Assembly: GCF_021474405.1 (NCBI RefSeq)
Contig: NZ_JAKEIO010000027.1
Coordinates: forward strand, 1 to 64,000
From: [Streptosporangium] indianense
GTDB taxonomy: Bacteria > Actinomycetota > Actinomycetes > Streptomycetales > Streptomycetaceae
DNA: 64,000 nt
Direction of reading: 5' to 3'
Positions 8,800 to 17,498 of the stretch are shown here, piece by piece. The notes beneath the pieces are model-generated. The model was given only the letters and a program-made list of their open reading frames with translations, did not search any database and was not told the origin of the DNA. A program made the translations under genes and the position numbers. Numbering within the stretch: the first letter of the stretch is position 1; every line of letters begins with the position of its first letter.

Positions 8800-9244
8800 G
8801 GCTTCCCATCCCTTCGCCCGGACGGCACGGCCCGTCCGCTCCCCCTCCGGGACGGTACGGCCCGCACCCCTGACACGATGCCCAGCGAACAGGCGGCCGG
8901 AACTCACGTTTCCGCAGGAGCGGTTGCCGCGTCCACCGCTCCCCGCGGCGCCTCGGCCCTCCCGTGGCCGGGGCGGCACCGCGTCCAAGTGCGAAGCGGT
9001 GACGGCCGGTCCGCACGCTGCGGGGCGTGCGCGCCGGGCGTCGAGGGGAGGGAGTCGGCGCCGGTGAGGGGCAGCGGGTCGCGCGGGCTGCCGAACTCGT
9101 CGTACGCCACCCGGAGGGCCCGGCGAGCCGGCCCGGCCGTCGCCCGGCACCGGACCGGGCCTTTCGACTTCGTTCGTCACCCACTCGCACCCCATCGGCA
9201 CCGGTTACTGTCGTAGGTCACCGAAGGTTGACGGGGGGTTGCCC
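8800..9244. other. 445-bp divergent intergenic region
   Basis: The region separates the DyP gene from the large membrane protein gene and must hold both promoters. I find no convincing gene. A minus-strand stretch at about 9110-9020 keeps a strong third-position G/C bias over about 28 codons (VAYDEFGSPRDPLPLTG) and then loses it, so it could be a gene relic. The sequence ACGGGGGG just before 9245 is the ribosome binding site of the downstream gene. Confidence 0.5.
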
Positions 9245-12154
9245 ATGGTGAAGGACGCTCGCACGCCGCCGGACTGCCCTGGGGGCCACGACGGCATGCC
9301 GGACAGCGACGCCGCGCGCCATCTCCAGAACCAGCTCGAGATCCTCATCCAGGACTTCCGCAGGAGCACCGAACCACCGATGCCGGTGTTCGTCGTACAC
9401 GCGCAGGACAGCGGGGACGACGACGCGGTGGCCGGACTGGTCCGCCAGCTGCACACGGGCCAGGAGGCGCACGGCACGCGCTGCGCGGTGACGCAGGACT
9501 CCTACGAGGGGGCCACGGAGGTGCGCCGGGCCGCCGCCCTGGTAAGGGCGTTGAGCGACCCGCGCAAGTGGGGCGGCCCCAAGGCGGTCTACCGGCGCTA
9601 CGCGTTCCCGCGGCTGCGGCTGGTGCACGCCATCGACGACGCGGTCGCCGCGCTCGGCGACAGCTGGCCGTCCCCCGCCCCGGGCAGCCCCGAGGCGGGA
9701 CAGGACCAGCGCCAGCGGCTGCTGAACGAACTGGCGCAGCAGCGCTGGCGGCCGAAGAACACCGCCCGCTGGCGTTCCGGTCTGCCGCTCTTCGACATGG
9801 CGCACATCCTCCCGGCGAGCCTCGTGACCGTCCTCGCCGCGCTCCTGGCCCGCAGCGAGTGGTACGTCGCGGTCGGCGCCGGTCTGGTCTTCCTGCTGCT
9901 GCTGACCGTCCTCAACTACGTCCTGCCGGGCCGGGCCCCGATCTTCCTGTGGCTGCGCCGGGAGAGCCGCTGGTTCATGACGACGACGTTCCTGAGAGCG
10001 GTGGACCAGGAGGAGCCCACCGAGGTGTCGCTGCTGCGGCCGGTCCGCTCCTGGAAGGCGATCGCGGCCCGGGCCCACGACGTCGCGGAGGCGCTGGCGG
10101 CCGGCGGCGACTTCCACCTCCAGCTGTGCGTGCTGGCGCTGCGCGAGGACCTGCGGGACAACCACCGCCGCTGGAGCTGGGACCTGCGCGGCTTCAAACG
10201 CCCCCGGCCGCCGATGCTGTTCCTGCCGCACGCGGACGACCGCAACGGCGGCATCGAGCTGATCCGGGCCATCAGCGACGTCCGCAGCCGGCGCAGCGAG
10301 CTCGACCCGCTGCTCGTGGTGGCCGCGGTGCGCGCGCACGACGTGCCGCGCCTGGAGCGCAGCGTCGTCCCCACGGCTCCCGTGCCGGACACCGCGCCGC
10401 CCACGTTCGGGGTCCGGCTGCGCACCTGGTACCAGGAGTGGGGCCGCAACCTGCGCGCCGAACAGTCACCCAGCCGGGGACGGTCCGTCCTCCCGTGGGT
10501 GATGAAGGTCCCGCTGCCGCACGACCAGCTGGGCCCCGTCGAGGAGGGCCGCCACCACCTGCGAGCCTCCGCCCGGCCGACGCCCGCCCGGCTGGTGTGG
10601 GCGCTGCACACCCTGGTGCTGGTCGTCGCCCTGGTCACCGCCGCGACCGTCATGCGGGCCGACGCCCTGCACGACCGATACTGCTCGGCGTCCGTGCTGA
10701 CCGCCAACCGGGACACCCGGCGCGAGCTGGGGTCCGACGGGCGCACGGAGTGCATCGGCATCGCGACGGACGGCGTCCGCTTCGCCGACTGGCTGCCCGC
10801 GCCCCTGGCCGGTGACGACGTCAAGGCGCTCACAGCCGACGACGACGCGCCCTGGACGGTGGCCGACCTGGAGGAACTCATCGCCGGGCAGAACGCGGAC
10901 GTGCTCGGACGGCACGCCGGCAAGTACGTCACCGTCGTCTACGCCGGGCCGCTCAGCGCCGACACCGCGGCCGGCTCCTCCCTGGTGAAGGGCGCCGAGG
11001 AGCTGGCGGGCGTGTATCTGGCGCAGGCCGTCATCAACGAGAACTCCAGCGTGAAGCTGCGCGTCCTGATCGCCAACGGCGGCGTGGACCTGGGCCGGCA
11101 GGTGGAGATGGCGGAGGCGATCGCCGCGTACGCCGCCCACGACCCGACCGTGGTGGGGGTCGTCGGCACCGGCCGCGACCTGAAGTCGAGCCGGGCGACG
11201 ACCCGCATCCTGATGGAGGCCGGCCTGCCGGTCGTCTCCGGCACGAATTCCGCCACCTATCTGCCCCGCGAGTTCGCCAACTGGTTCAGCCTGGCCGCCA
11301 CCGACGAGTGGCAGACCCGGCAACTCGGCCTGATCGCCGCCCAGTTGCGCACCCCGCACCGGCGTCAGTACTCCCTCGTCCTGGCCCGCGACACGGCGCG
11401 GACCGACGACCTCTACACCGACGAGCAGGCCCGCTACGGCCAGCGGATGCTGCGCCGGCAGGGCTTCACCCCGCTCGACCAGCGGCGCTACACCCTGAGC
11501 GGCGGCAAGCCGGAGCTGCGCTCGCACGCCCAGGAGATCTGCCGCGGCGGCCGGGTCCCGTCGGTGATCTACTTCGCGGGCCGGGTGGAGGACATCGACC
11601 CGCTGATGAACCAGCTCGGCACCGAGCCGGGCTGCGCCGGCAAGCCCCTGGCCATCCTCACCGGCGACGACCTGTCCAAGGCGGACTTCGCCGGCGGCGG
11701 CCAGTCCGTCGCCCCGAAGGTCACGCTGTACCACGCGGCCCTCGCGGAGCTGGAGATCGCCGCCACCAGCACGGGCTTCTACCTGGACGCCGCCAAGCAC
11801 CTGCCCGGACTGCGCGGCCACCGCCTGCGCTACGACAGCCCCGCCCTGGCCAGCGGCCAGACCGCGCTCGCCCACGACGCGACCCGGGTCCTGTTCTATG
11901 CGGCCACCCGGGGCGACCGGCCGCAGAGCCGGGCCTCGACCTGGGTGAATCTGCGCAGCGTGAAGATCGAGGGCATGGCCACCGGCACCATCGATTTCAC
12001 GGGGGCGCCGCTGTACGGCGACCGCAGGGGGCACAGCATCGTCCTCAAGGAGGTCAGCCGCGCCGCCGACGGCACCTCCGAACCCCGGGTGGTGTGCCGC
12101 CGCACGGCGGGGAAAACGGCACCCCTCACCCAGAAGGAGTGCCGGATCCGCTGA
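9245..12154 (+). CDS. Large membrane protein with C-terminal ABC-type ligand-binding domain
   Basis: About 969 residues with an unusual arrangement. The N-terminal 185 residues are soluble and resemble the front of an NTPase-like module (PVFVVHAQDSGDDDAVAGLV, then DPRKWGGPKAVYRRYAFPR), but I see no Walker A. Two hydrophobic helices follow (about residues 185-228), then another 230 soluble residues, then a single strong membrane helix (about 457-477). The rest should face outward. It has a type I periplasmic-binding-protein fold (VTVVYAGPLSAD..., VVGVVGTGRDLKSSRATTRIL, GLPVVSGTNSATYLP) of the branched-chain amino acid receptor type. No permease or ATPase is nearby, so this is likely a sensor. 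ATG 9245 is preferred over TTG 9239 because GGGGGG ends six bases before it. Confidence 0.75.
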   Translation: MVKDARTPPDCPGGHDGMPDSDAARHLQNQLEILIQDFRRSTEPPMPVFVVHAQDSGDDDAVAGLVRQLHTGQEAHGTRCAVTQDSYEGATEVRRAAALVRALSDPRKWGGPKAVYRRYAFPRLRLVHAIDDAVAALGDSWPSPAPGSPEAGQDQRQRLLNELAQQRWRPKNTARWRSGLPLFDMAHILPASLVTVLAALLARSEWYVAVGAGLVFLLLLTVLNYVLPGRAPIFLWLRRESRWFMTTTFLRAVDQEEPTEVSLLRPVRSWKAIAARAHDVAEALAAGGDFHLQLCVLALREDLRDNHRRWSWDLRGFKRPRPPMLFLPHADDRNGGIELIRAISDVRSRRSELDPLLVVAAVRAHDVPRLERSVVPTAPVPDTAPPTFGVRLRTWYQEWGRNLRAEQSPSRGRSVLPWVMKVPLPHDQLGPVEEGRHHLRASARPTPARLVWALHTLVLVVALVTAATVMRADALHDRYCSASVLTANRDTRRELGSDGRTECIGIATDGVRFADWLPAPLAGDDVKALTADDDAPWTVADLEELIAGQNADVLGRHAGKYVTVVYAGPLSADTAAGSSLVKGAEELAGVYLAQAVINENSSVKLRVLIANGGVDLGRQVEMAEAIAAYAAHDPTVVGVVGTGRDLKSSRATTRILMEAGLPVVSGTNSATYLPREFANWFSLAATDEWQTRQLGLIAAQLRTPHRRQYSLVLARDTARTDDLYTDEQARYGQRMLRRQGFTPLDQRRYTLSGGKPELRSHAQEICRGGRVPSVIYFAGRVEDIDPLMNQLGTEPGCAGKPLAILTGDDLSKADFAGGGQSVAPKVTLYHAALAELEIAATSTGFYLDAAKHLPGLRGHRLRYDSPALASGQTALAHDATRVLFYAATRGDRPQSRASTWVNLRSVKIEGMATGTIDFTGAPLYGDRRGHSIVLKEVSRAADGTSEPRVVCRRTAGKTAPLTQKECRIR

Positions 12155-12162
12155 GCGCGGCC

Positions 12163-12570
12163 TCAGTCCTGCTCGGGGGTGAGGCGCAGCGCGATGGAGT
12201 TGATGCAGTAGCGCTGGTCCGTGGGCGTCGGATACCCCTCACCCTCGAACACGTGCCCGAGGTGCGAGCCGCAGCGCGCGCAGCGCACCTCGGTCCGCAC
12301 CATGCCGTGCGACCGGTCCTCGATCAGCTCGACCGCGTCGGTGTCCTTCGGGTCGAAGAAGGACGGCCAGCCGCAGTGCGACTCGAACTTGGTGTCCGAG
12401 GTGAACAGGTCCGCTCCGCAGGCGCGACAGGAGTAGACGCCCCGGGTCTTGGTGTCGGTGTACTCACCGGTGAAGGCGGGCTCCGTGGCCGCCTGGCGCA
12501 GTACCGCGTACTCGCCCGGGCTCAGCTCCACGCGCCACTGCTCGTCCGGCTTCTCGACGTCGTACGGCAT
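12163..12570 (-). CDS. msrB: Peptide-methionine (R)-S-oxide reductase
   Basis: A 135-residue MsrB that repairs the R-epimer of methionine sulfoxide in proteins, using thioredoxin. The zinc site is formed by two CxxC pairs (CRACGADLF at about 49 and CARCGSHLG at about 96), the substrate motif is GWPSF, and the catalytic Cys is in RYCINSIAL at about 119. Full length for the family. It lies 14 bp downstream of murC on the same strand and may be co-transcribed with it. It converges with the large membrane protein gene, whose stop is only 8 bp away. Confidence 0.96.
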   Translation of the reverse strand: MPYDVEKPDEQWRVELSPGEYAVLRQAATEPAFTGEYTDTKTRGVYSCRACGADLFTSDTKFESHCGWPSFFDPKDTDAVELIEDRSHGMVRTEVRCARCGSHLGHVFEGEGYPTPTDQRYCINSIALRLTPEQD

Positions 12571-12584
12571 GAGCCTCCAGCCCC

Positions 12585-13976
12585 TCAGTTCGACAGACGG
12601 TCCAGGATGAGCGGGCCGAGGTCGGTGACGTCGCCCGCTCCCATGGTGAGAACGAGATCCCCGGGCTTCGCCATTCCCGCGACGACCGAGGGGGCGTCCG
12701 CCTTGTCGCGCACCGGCGTCACGTCGGCGCCCGCGGCCCGGGCCGCCTCGATGATCAGCTCGCTGGTCACGCCGGGGATCGGGTCCTCACGGGCCGGGTA
12801 GATGTCCAGCACGACGGAGGCGTCCGCGAGGGCGAGGGACTGGCCCATCTCCTTGCCGAGCTCCTGGGTCCGCGAGAACAGGTGCGGCTGGAAGAGGACC
12901 AGGATCCGGGCGTCGCCCGCCGCCGCGCGCATGGCCTCCAGGTCGGCGGTCATCTCGGTGGGGTGGTGCGCGTAGGAGTCGATGACCTGCACCCCCGCGG
13001 CCTCGCCCTTCAGCTGGAGCCGCCGCTTGACCCCCGTGTAGGCGGCGATCGCCGGGGCCAGCTCGGCCGCCGGGACGCCCAGGGCCGCTCCGGCCGCCAG
13101 CGCGGCGACCGCGTTGTGGGCGTAGTGGCGGCCGGGGACGGAGACCGCGAAGGTCAGCTCCGCGCCCTCCAGCACCACGGTGACCTCGCTCTTCAGCCCC
13201 TGCGGCACGACCGACAGGATGCGTACGTCGGCGTCCTCGGACTCGCCGTAGGTCACCACGCGCACGCCGCGCCCGGCGACCCGGCGCGTCAGCTCCCGCG
13301 CGCCCTCGTGGTCGGCCGCGATCACCAGTGTGCCGCCCTCGGTGACGCGGTCCACGAACGTCTCGAACGATGCGTAGATCTCGTCCATCGACGCGTAGTT
13401 GGCGTGGTGGTCGAGCTCGACGTTGAGGACGATCGCGACCTCGGGGGCGTACTTGTGGAAGCTGCGGTCGGACTCGTCCGCCTCGGCGACGAAGATCTCG
13501 CCCTCGCCGTGCAGCGCGTTGGAGCCGGGCGCGTCCAGGTCCCCGCCGATCGCGTAGGAGGGCTTCAGGCCCAGCTCGCTCAGCGACACGGCCAGCATCG
13601 ACGTCGTGGTCGTCTTGCCGTGCGTCCCGGCGACGGCGATGGGCCGCAGCCCGTCCATCAGGGCGGCGAGCGCGTCGGAGCGGTGCACGACGGGGACGCC
13701 CAGCTCGGCCGCGCGGGCGAGTTCGGGGTTGTCCTGCCGGATCGCCGACGACACGACCACACAGCTGGCGTCGTCGGCGAGGTGCTCCGCGGCGTGCCCG
13801 ATGTGCACGGTCGCGCCCAGCGCGCGCAGCGCCTCGGCCGTCGCCGACTCCTTGGCGTCACTGCCCGCCACGGCGGCTCCGCGCTGCGCGAGGATCTTCG
13901 CGATCCCCGACATTCCGGCGCCACCGATCCCGATGAAGTGCGGTCGGTCCATGGCGGGAGGAAGGCCGGCTGCCAT
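12585..13976 (-). CDS. murC: UDP-N-acetylmuramate--L-alanine ligase
   Basis: Cytoplasmic Mur ligase that adds L-Ala to UDP-MurNAc using ATP, the first step of peptidoglycan stem-peptide synthesis. The N-terminal nucleotide-binding motif is FIGIGGAGMSGIA, the ATP loop is AVAGTHGKTTTTSML (about residues 115-130), and the C-terminal Mur ligase domain includes YAHHPTEM. Length is 463 residues from ATG 13976 (MAAGLPPAMDRPHF). The longer open frame upstream is not family-like. It stands apart from the division and cell-wall cluster that holds murC in many bacteria, an arrangement seen in Streptomyces. Confidence 0.96.
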   Translation of the reverse strand: MAAGLPPAMDRPHFIGIGGAGMSGIAKILAQRGAAVAGSDAKESATAEALRALGATVHIGHAAEHLADDASCVVVSSAIRQDNPELARAAELGVPVVHRSDALAALMDGLRPIAVAGTHGKTTTTSMLAVSLSELGLKPSYAIGGDLDAPGSNALHGEGEIFVAEADESDRSFHKYAPEVAIVLNVELDHHANYASMDEIYASFETFVDRVTEGGTLVIAADHEGARELTRRVAGRGVRVVTYGESEDADVRILSVVPQGLKSEVTVVLEGAELTFAVSVPGRHYAHNAVAALAAGAALGVPAAELAPAIAAYTGVKRRLQLKGEAAGVQVIDSYAHHPTEMTADLEAMRAAAGDARILVLFQPHLFSRTQELGKEMGQSLALADASVVLDIYPAREDPIPGVTSELIIEAARAAGADVTPVRDKADAPSVVAGMAKPGDLVLTMGAGDVTDLGPLILDRLSN

Positions 13977-14114
13977 GTGTGTCTCCAGTTCGGGTGGCGA
14001 GGTTGGCGGGGCCAAGCCTATTGCGTGCGCGGGGCCCGCCCGCCCATCAGGGGCGCGGGGAGCCGAGCGGACGGCCACGGACGGCCCGCACCCGGCGCAC
14101 CCCGCGATCCGCCC

Positions 14115-14588
14115 CTACGCCTTGCTGTGCGAGAACAGCTTCAGCACCGGCACCCCCACCTTGTGCCGGGCCCGGGAGGCCCAGTCCCGGTGGAAGAACT
14201 CCTCCACGTAGTGGGGGTCGGTCAGCACGATGACCTCGTCCGCCCCGACCTCCTCCACCAGCGACTTCAGCGCGTCGAGCGGATGGTCCTCGATCAGCCG
14301 CCCCTGCGCCGCGCTGCCCGAGGCGCGCAAGGCCGTGAGGGACACCTCCAGCGCCCGCTGCCCGACACTCAGCGCTTCCTCGCCCTCGGGGGTCTCCCCC
14401 TCGCGGACGGCCTCGTCGAGTTCTCCGAGCGCCACGTCGTCGATGGCCCGCAGCAGGCGGTCCGCCTGCTCGCCGCGCGGCTGCAGCAGCACCTCGAAGG
14501 AGACCTGCTCCTCGCCGTGCAGGGTGGTGACGAACTCCACGTCGGCCGACGTGAGCGCCTTCTCGATCATCAAAACGCTCGTGAACAC
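14115..14588 (-). CDS. Small conserved protein, universal-stress-like C-terminus
   Basis: A 157-residue cytoplasmic protein of a family common in streptomycetes and sometimes mis-named indole-3-glycerol phosphate synthase. The C-terminal 50 residues (EEVGADEVIVLTDPHYVEEF, then GVPVLKLFSH) resemble the last strand and helix of universal stress proteins. No ATP-binding loop is obvious, and the middle part is acidic and helical. The start is placed at GTG 14588 because AGAAGGGG lies six bases upstream; ATG 14570 lacks a ribosome site. Function unknown. Confidence 0.8.
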   Translation of the reverse strand: MFTSVLMIEKALTSADVEFVTTLHGEEQVSFEVLLQPRGEQADRLLRAIDDVALGELDEAVREGETPEGEEALSVGQRALEVSLTALRASGSAAQGRLIEDHPLDALKSLVEEVGADEVIVLTDPHYVEEFFHRDWASRARHKVGVPVLKLFSHSKA

Positions 14589-14849
14589 CAGGCGCCCCTT
14601 CTGCTCCGGGGGCCCAGGGCCCCGCTTCGCCGCAGGCCGGCCGTGCCGGGCCCTGCGGAAACCATCCTGCCCCGTCTTCGCACGGGTACTGCCGGATCCA
14701 GTGTGCCCTCCGAAAATCAAACAGAACGGAATATTCCACCGATTAACGGACGCGCTACGCGGTCGACCCCTCCGGTCCGGACCTACCGGACGTCCGGACT
14801 CCCCGGCCGCCGACACCTTCTACCCGGAGCCCGGCGTTTCAGTACGCGC

Positions 14850-15653
14850 TCAGGCCCTCCCGTACCGGGTGAACAGGAAGCCGTCCTCCTCCAGCATCGA
14901 CACCAGCCCGAAGCGGTGCGGGACGGTGACCGCCGGCCCCCCGGCGATGCGCTGCGCGTCGCCCGCCGTGAGCATCGGGGAGACGGTCAGGCACAGCTCG
15001 TCCAGCACACCGGCCGCGACCAGCTGCCCGAGCAGCCGCGGACCGCCCTCGGTGAGCAGCCGGGTGTGCCCGAGGTCGGCGAGGGCACGGACGGCACGGG
15101 CGGGGTCCACGCCGATGCCGTCCCCGGCGGTCAGCACCCGGGCGCCCGCCTTCTCGGCGGTCGCGACGCGGTCCGGGGCGGCCGCGGCGCCCGTGAGGAT
15201 CAGGGTGGGGACCAGGGGCGAGGTGAACAGCGGGAGCGAGAAGTCCAGGTCGAGACTGGCGGTGACCACCGCGATCGCGGGTGCGGGCCCCTGGCCGGCC
15301 GCCTCACGCATCGCCGCGAAGTCCTCCCGCGCGCGTGCGGGCCGGTAGCCCTCCTGCCGGACCGTCTCCGCGCCGACGACCACGACGTCGGCCAGCGCCC
15401 GCAGCGTGCCGAAGATCCGCATGTCGGCCGGGCTGGAGATGGGCTGCGAACGGCCGTCGTGCTGCGCGGCCCCGTCCAGTGTGGACACCATGTTGGCGCG
15501 CAGCCACGGAACCGGCCCGGCGGGCCCCGGCTCGGGATAGGCGTAGGCGGCGGCCAGCTCGTCCAGGCTCCACTCCCGCCCGGCGCCCTCGCCGGACGCG
15601 CCGCCCGGCGCCGGAGCTGCTGTTTCATCGGTCACAGGGAACAGACGTCGCAT
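14850..15653 (-). CDS. RibD C-terminal family pyrimidine reductase
   Basis: A 267-residue reductase of the RibD_C / dihydrofolate-reductase-like fold, which in riboflavin synthesis reduces the ribosyl-amino-pyrimidine with NADPH. Landmarks are ANMVSTLDGAAQHDGRS (about residues 53-69), DVVVVGAETVRQEGY and the NADPH-site segment LLTEGGPRLLGQLVAAG near residue 205. The deaminase half of RibD is absent and no other rib genes are near, so it may act in another pathway. The start is ATG 15653 (MRRLFPVTDE). It is divergent from zapE with 37 bp between the start codons, so their promoters overlap. Confidence 0.85.
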   Translation of the reverse strand: MRRLFPVTDETAAPAPGGASGEGAGREWSLDELAAAYAYPEPGPAGPVPWLRANMVSTLDGAAQHDGRSQPISSPADMRIFGTLRALADVVVVGAETVRQEGYRPARAREDFAAMREAAGQGPAPAIAVVTASLDLDFSLPLFTSPLVPTLILTGAAAAPDRVATAEKAGARVLTAGDGIGVDPARAVRALADLGHTRLLTEGGPRLLGQLVAAGVLDELCLTVSPMLTAGDAQRIAGGPAVTVPHRFGLVSMLEEDGFLFTRYGRA

Positions 15654-15690
15654 GCCGTGCAGTGTTCCACGCGCCGTAGCATGGTGAACC

Positions 15691-16794
15691 GTGTCTTCTC
15701 CCTTGGCCCCCTCCGGAAGCGGCCCCATAACCGACCCGGCCCCGCTGTCGCTGTGCGCCCGTGAGCCGCGGGTGCCCGCGGACCGGCTGGTCGCCGAGAT
15801 GGTGCCGCCGCCGCGGTTCGACTCCGTCCGCTTCAGCACGTACATCCCCGACCCGAACCAGCCCAGCCAGACCGAGGCCGTCCGGGTCCTGGAGGGATTC
15901 GCGGCGGGCCTCGACTCGGGAGGGTCGCAGGGCTCCGGCAAGCGGCGGCTGTTCGGTTTCGGCAAGGCACCGAAGAAGGCCCCGGCCGGCCCGCGCGGCG
16001 TCTACCTCGACGGCGGCTACGGCGTCGGCAAGACCCACCTGCTGGCGTCCCTGTGGCACGCCACCCCGGCCGAGCCCGCGCTCAAGGCGTTCGGCACCTT
16101 CGTGGAGCTGACCAACCTGGTCGGCGCCCTCGGCTTCCAGCAGACGGTCCAGACCCTGTCCGGCCACCGCCTGCTGTGCATCGACGAGTTCGAGCTCGAC
16201 GACCCGGGCGACACCGTGCTGGTGTCCACCCTGCTCGGCAAGCTCGTCGACGCGGGAGTGGCGCTGGCCGCCACCTCCAACACGCTGCCCGGCAAGCTCG
16301 GCGAGGGCCGGTTCGCGGCGGCCGACTTCCTGCGGGAGATCCAGGGCCTGTCGGCCCACTTCCGCGCCCTGCGCATCGACGGCGAGGACTACCGCCACCG
16401 CGGTCTGCCCGAGGCCCCGCCGCCGTACTCCGACGAACAGGTGACCCGTGCGGCACACGCCACCGAGGGTGCCTCACTCGACGCGTTCTCGCCCCTCCTG
16501 GAGCACCTGGCCCGCGTCCACCCCAGCCGGTACGGCGCTCTGACCGACGGGATCAAGGCCGTGTGCCTCACCGGTGTGCACCCGGTTCCCGACCAGTCGA
16601 CGGCCCTCAGGCTGGTCGTCCTGGCGGACCGGCTCTACGACCGCGAGGTGCCGGTGCTCGCCTCGGGCCTGCCGTTCGACCGGTTGTTCAGCGACGAGAT
16701 GCTGAACGGCGGCTACCGCAAGAAGTACTTCCGGGCCATCTCCCGGCTCACCGCGCTGGCCCGCGACGCGGGGACGCTGACCGACCCGCGGTGA
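15691..16794 (+). CDS. zapE: Cell division protein ZapE (AFG1-like ATPase)
   Basis: A 367-residue AFG1/ZapE P-loop ATPase. Walker A is GGYGVGKTHLL (about residues 109-119) and Walker B LLCIDEFELDDPGD (about 161). In proteobacteria ZapE acts at the constricting Z-ring under stress; AFG1 relatives assist membrane protein turnover. In a mycelial actinomycete the role is inferred. An insertion (SGKRRLFGFGKAPKKAPAGP) precedes Walker A. The GTG at 15691 is the family-like start. A hairpin at 16890-16921 follows about 95 bp after the stop. Confidence 0.93.
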   Translation: MSSPLAPSGSGPITDPAPLSLCAREPRVPADRLVAEMVPPPRFDSVRFSTYIPDPNQPSQTEAVRVLEGFAAGLDSGGSQGSGKRRLFGFGKAPKKAPAGPRGVYLDGGYGVGKTHLLASLWHATPAEPALKAFGTFVELTNLVGALGFQQTVQTLSGHRLLCIDEFELDDPGDTVLVSTLLGKLVDAGVALAATSNTLPGKLGEGRFAAADFLREIQGLSAHFRALRIDGEDYRHRGLPEAPPPYSDEQVTRAAHATEGASLDAFSPLLEHLARVHPSRYGALTDGIKAVCLTGVHPVPDQSTALRLVVLADRLYDREVPVLASGLPFDRLFSDEMLNGGYRKKYFRAISRLTALARDAGTLTDPR

Positions 16795-16889
16795 CCGGTT
16801 TCTGACACCGCGCCAACTGCCCGACAGAAAAGGCTTGTTCCAGCCAGCCCACCTGCGGTTTTCAGGCTCTCTTCAGCTTGAAACGTTAA

Positions 16890-16921
16890 GTTAACCCTGC
16901 AAACGACTTTGCAGGGTTAAC
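16890..16921. terminator. Perfect 14-bp inverted repeat after zapE
   Basis: Arms of 14 bases (GTTAACCCTGCAAA and its complement) with loop CGAC, lying in locally AT-richer DNA. It can act as a hairpin terminator for zapE. The right side is not followed by a T-run, and the sequence lies just before a promoter, so a regulatory role is also possible. Confidence 0.65.
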
Positions 16922-16939
16922 GTGTTTCTTGACCGGCCG

Positions 16940-16967
16940 TTGACCAAGTGTTGGTCCGCACTAGACG
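16940..16967 (+). promoter_or_regulatory. Candidate promoter with internal palindrome
   Basis: TTGACC (16940-16945) and TAGACG (16962-16967) are spaced by 16 bases and lie 24 bases before the secreted-protein ATG at 16992. The spacer overlaps the perfect palindrome GACCAA-GTG-TTGGTC at 16942-16956, a good position for a repressor of the carbonic anhydrase / SulP unit. Confidence 0.5.
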
Positions 16968-16991
16968 TGCGAAGCACCGGAAGGGAGGCGC

Positions 16992-17420
16992 ATGTACCGA
17001 GGTACGACGGCACGGACCGTGGTTTCGATCCTCGCCGCCGTCCTGCTCGCCCTCCAGTTCTTCGCACCGACGGCATCCTTCGCATCCGCGCACACGCACA
17101 GTCAATCCGAGGCCAAGGCTCAGCCCGGAACGAAGCCCTCGGGCATGTCCTCCCGCCCCGGACCCAAAGCCCCGGGGAAGGCTCTGCGCGACGAGACGGC
17201 CACCTGCCGCGCCGGACACCACGGGGACCCGACCGGTCCCCTGCGGACCCGTGACCGGTCGCACACCGCGGACCTCACACCCCCGGGTCCGGAGAGGCCG
17301 CTGCAACGGCACATCCGGCCGACGGCGCCAGAGGCGGTCAGACCCGGCACCGCGCACCACCACACGTCGAGATCCTCGACGTCGCACACTCCGGCGGCAC
17401 TGCAGGTCTTCCGCTGCTGA
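16992..17420 (+). CDS. Secreted His/Pro-rich hypothetical protein
   Basis: A 142-residue protein with a clear Sec signal peptide (VVSILAAVLLALQFF, cleavage probably after PTASFA near residue 31). The mature part is low-complexity, rich in His, Pro, Arg and Thr (HTHS, GHHGD, TAHHHTS), with a single near-terminal Cys. The third-position bias is weaker than in its neighbours. A Shine-Dalgarno-like GGGAGG lies seven bases before the ATG. Because it is just ahead of carbonic anhydrase and a SulP transporter, it may bind zinc or another metal, but that is only an inference from composition. No family recognised. Confidence 0.6.
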   Translation: MYRGTTARTVVSILAAVLLALQFFAPTASFASAHTHSQSEAKAQPGTKPSGMSSRPGPKAPGKALRDETATCRAGHHGDPTGPLRTRDRSHTADLTPPGPERPLQRHIRPTAPEAVRPGTAHHHTSRSSTSHTPAALQVFRC

Positions 17421-17498
17421 CGGCGGAGCAGTTCCCCCCACCCTTGCCATGCCCGTCCGACGCGCCCCCACTGCGCGCCAGGAGGAGTCACCACACTC

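Noticed and set aside
7439..9190. 583-codon minus-strand frame across the kinase remnant and DyP gene
   Set aside because: It is out of frame with DyP and only touches a few kinase motifs by chance of the frameshifts; composition is Arg/Pro/Gly shadow-like.
14850..15653. Full bifunctional RibD
   Set aside because: Only the reductase half is present; no deaminase zinc motif (HAE, PCxxxGxxxxC) can be found upstream.
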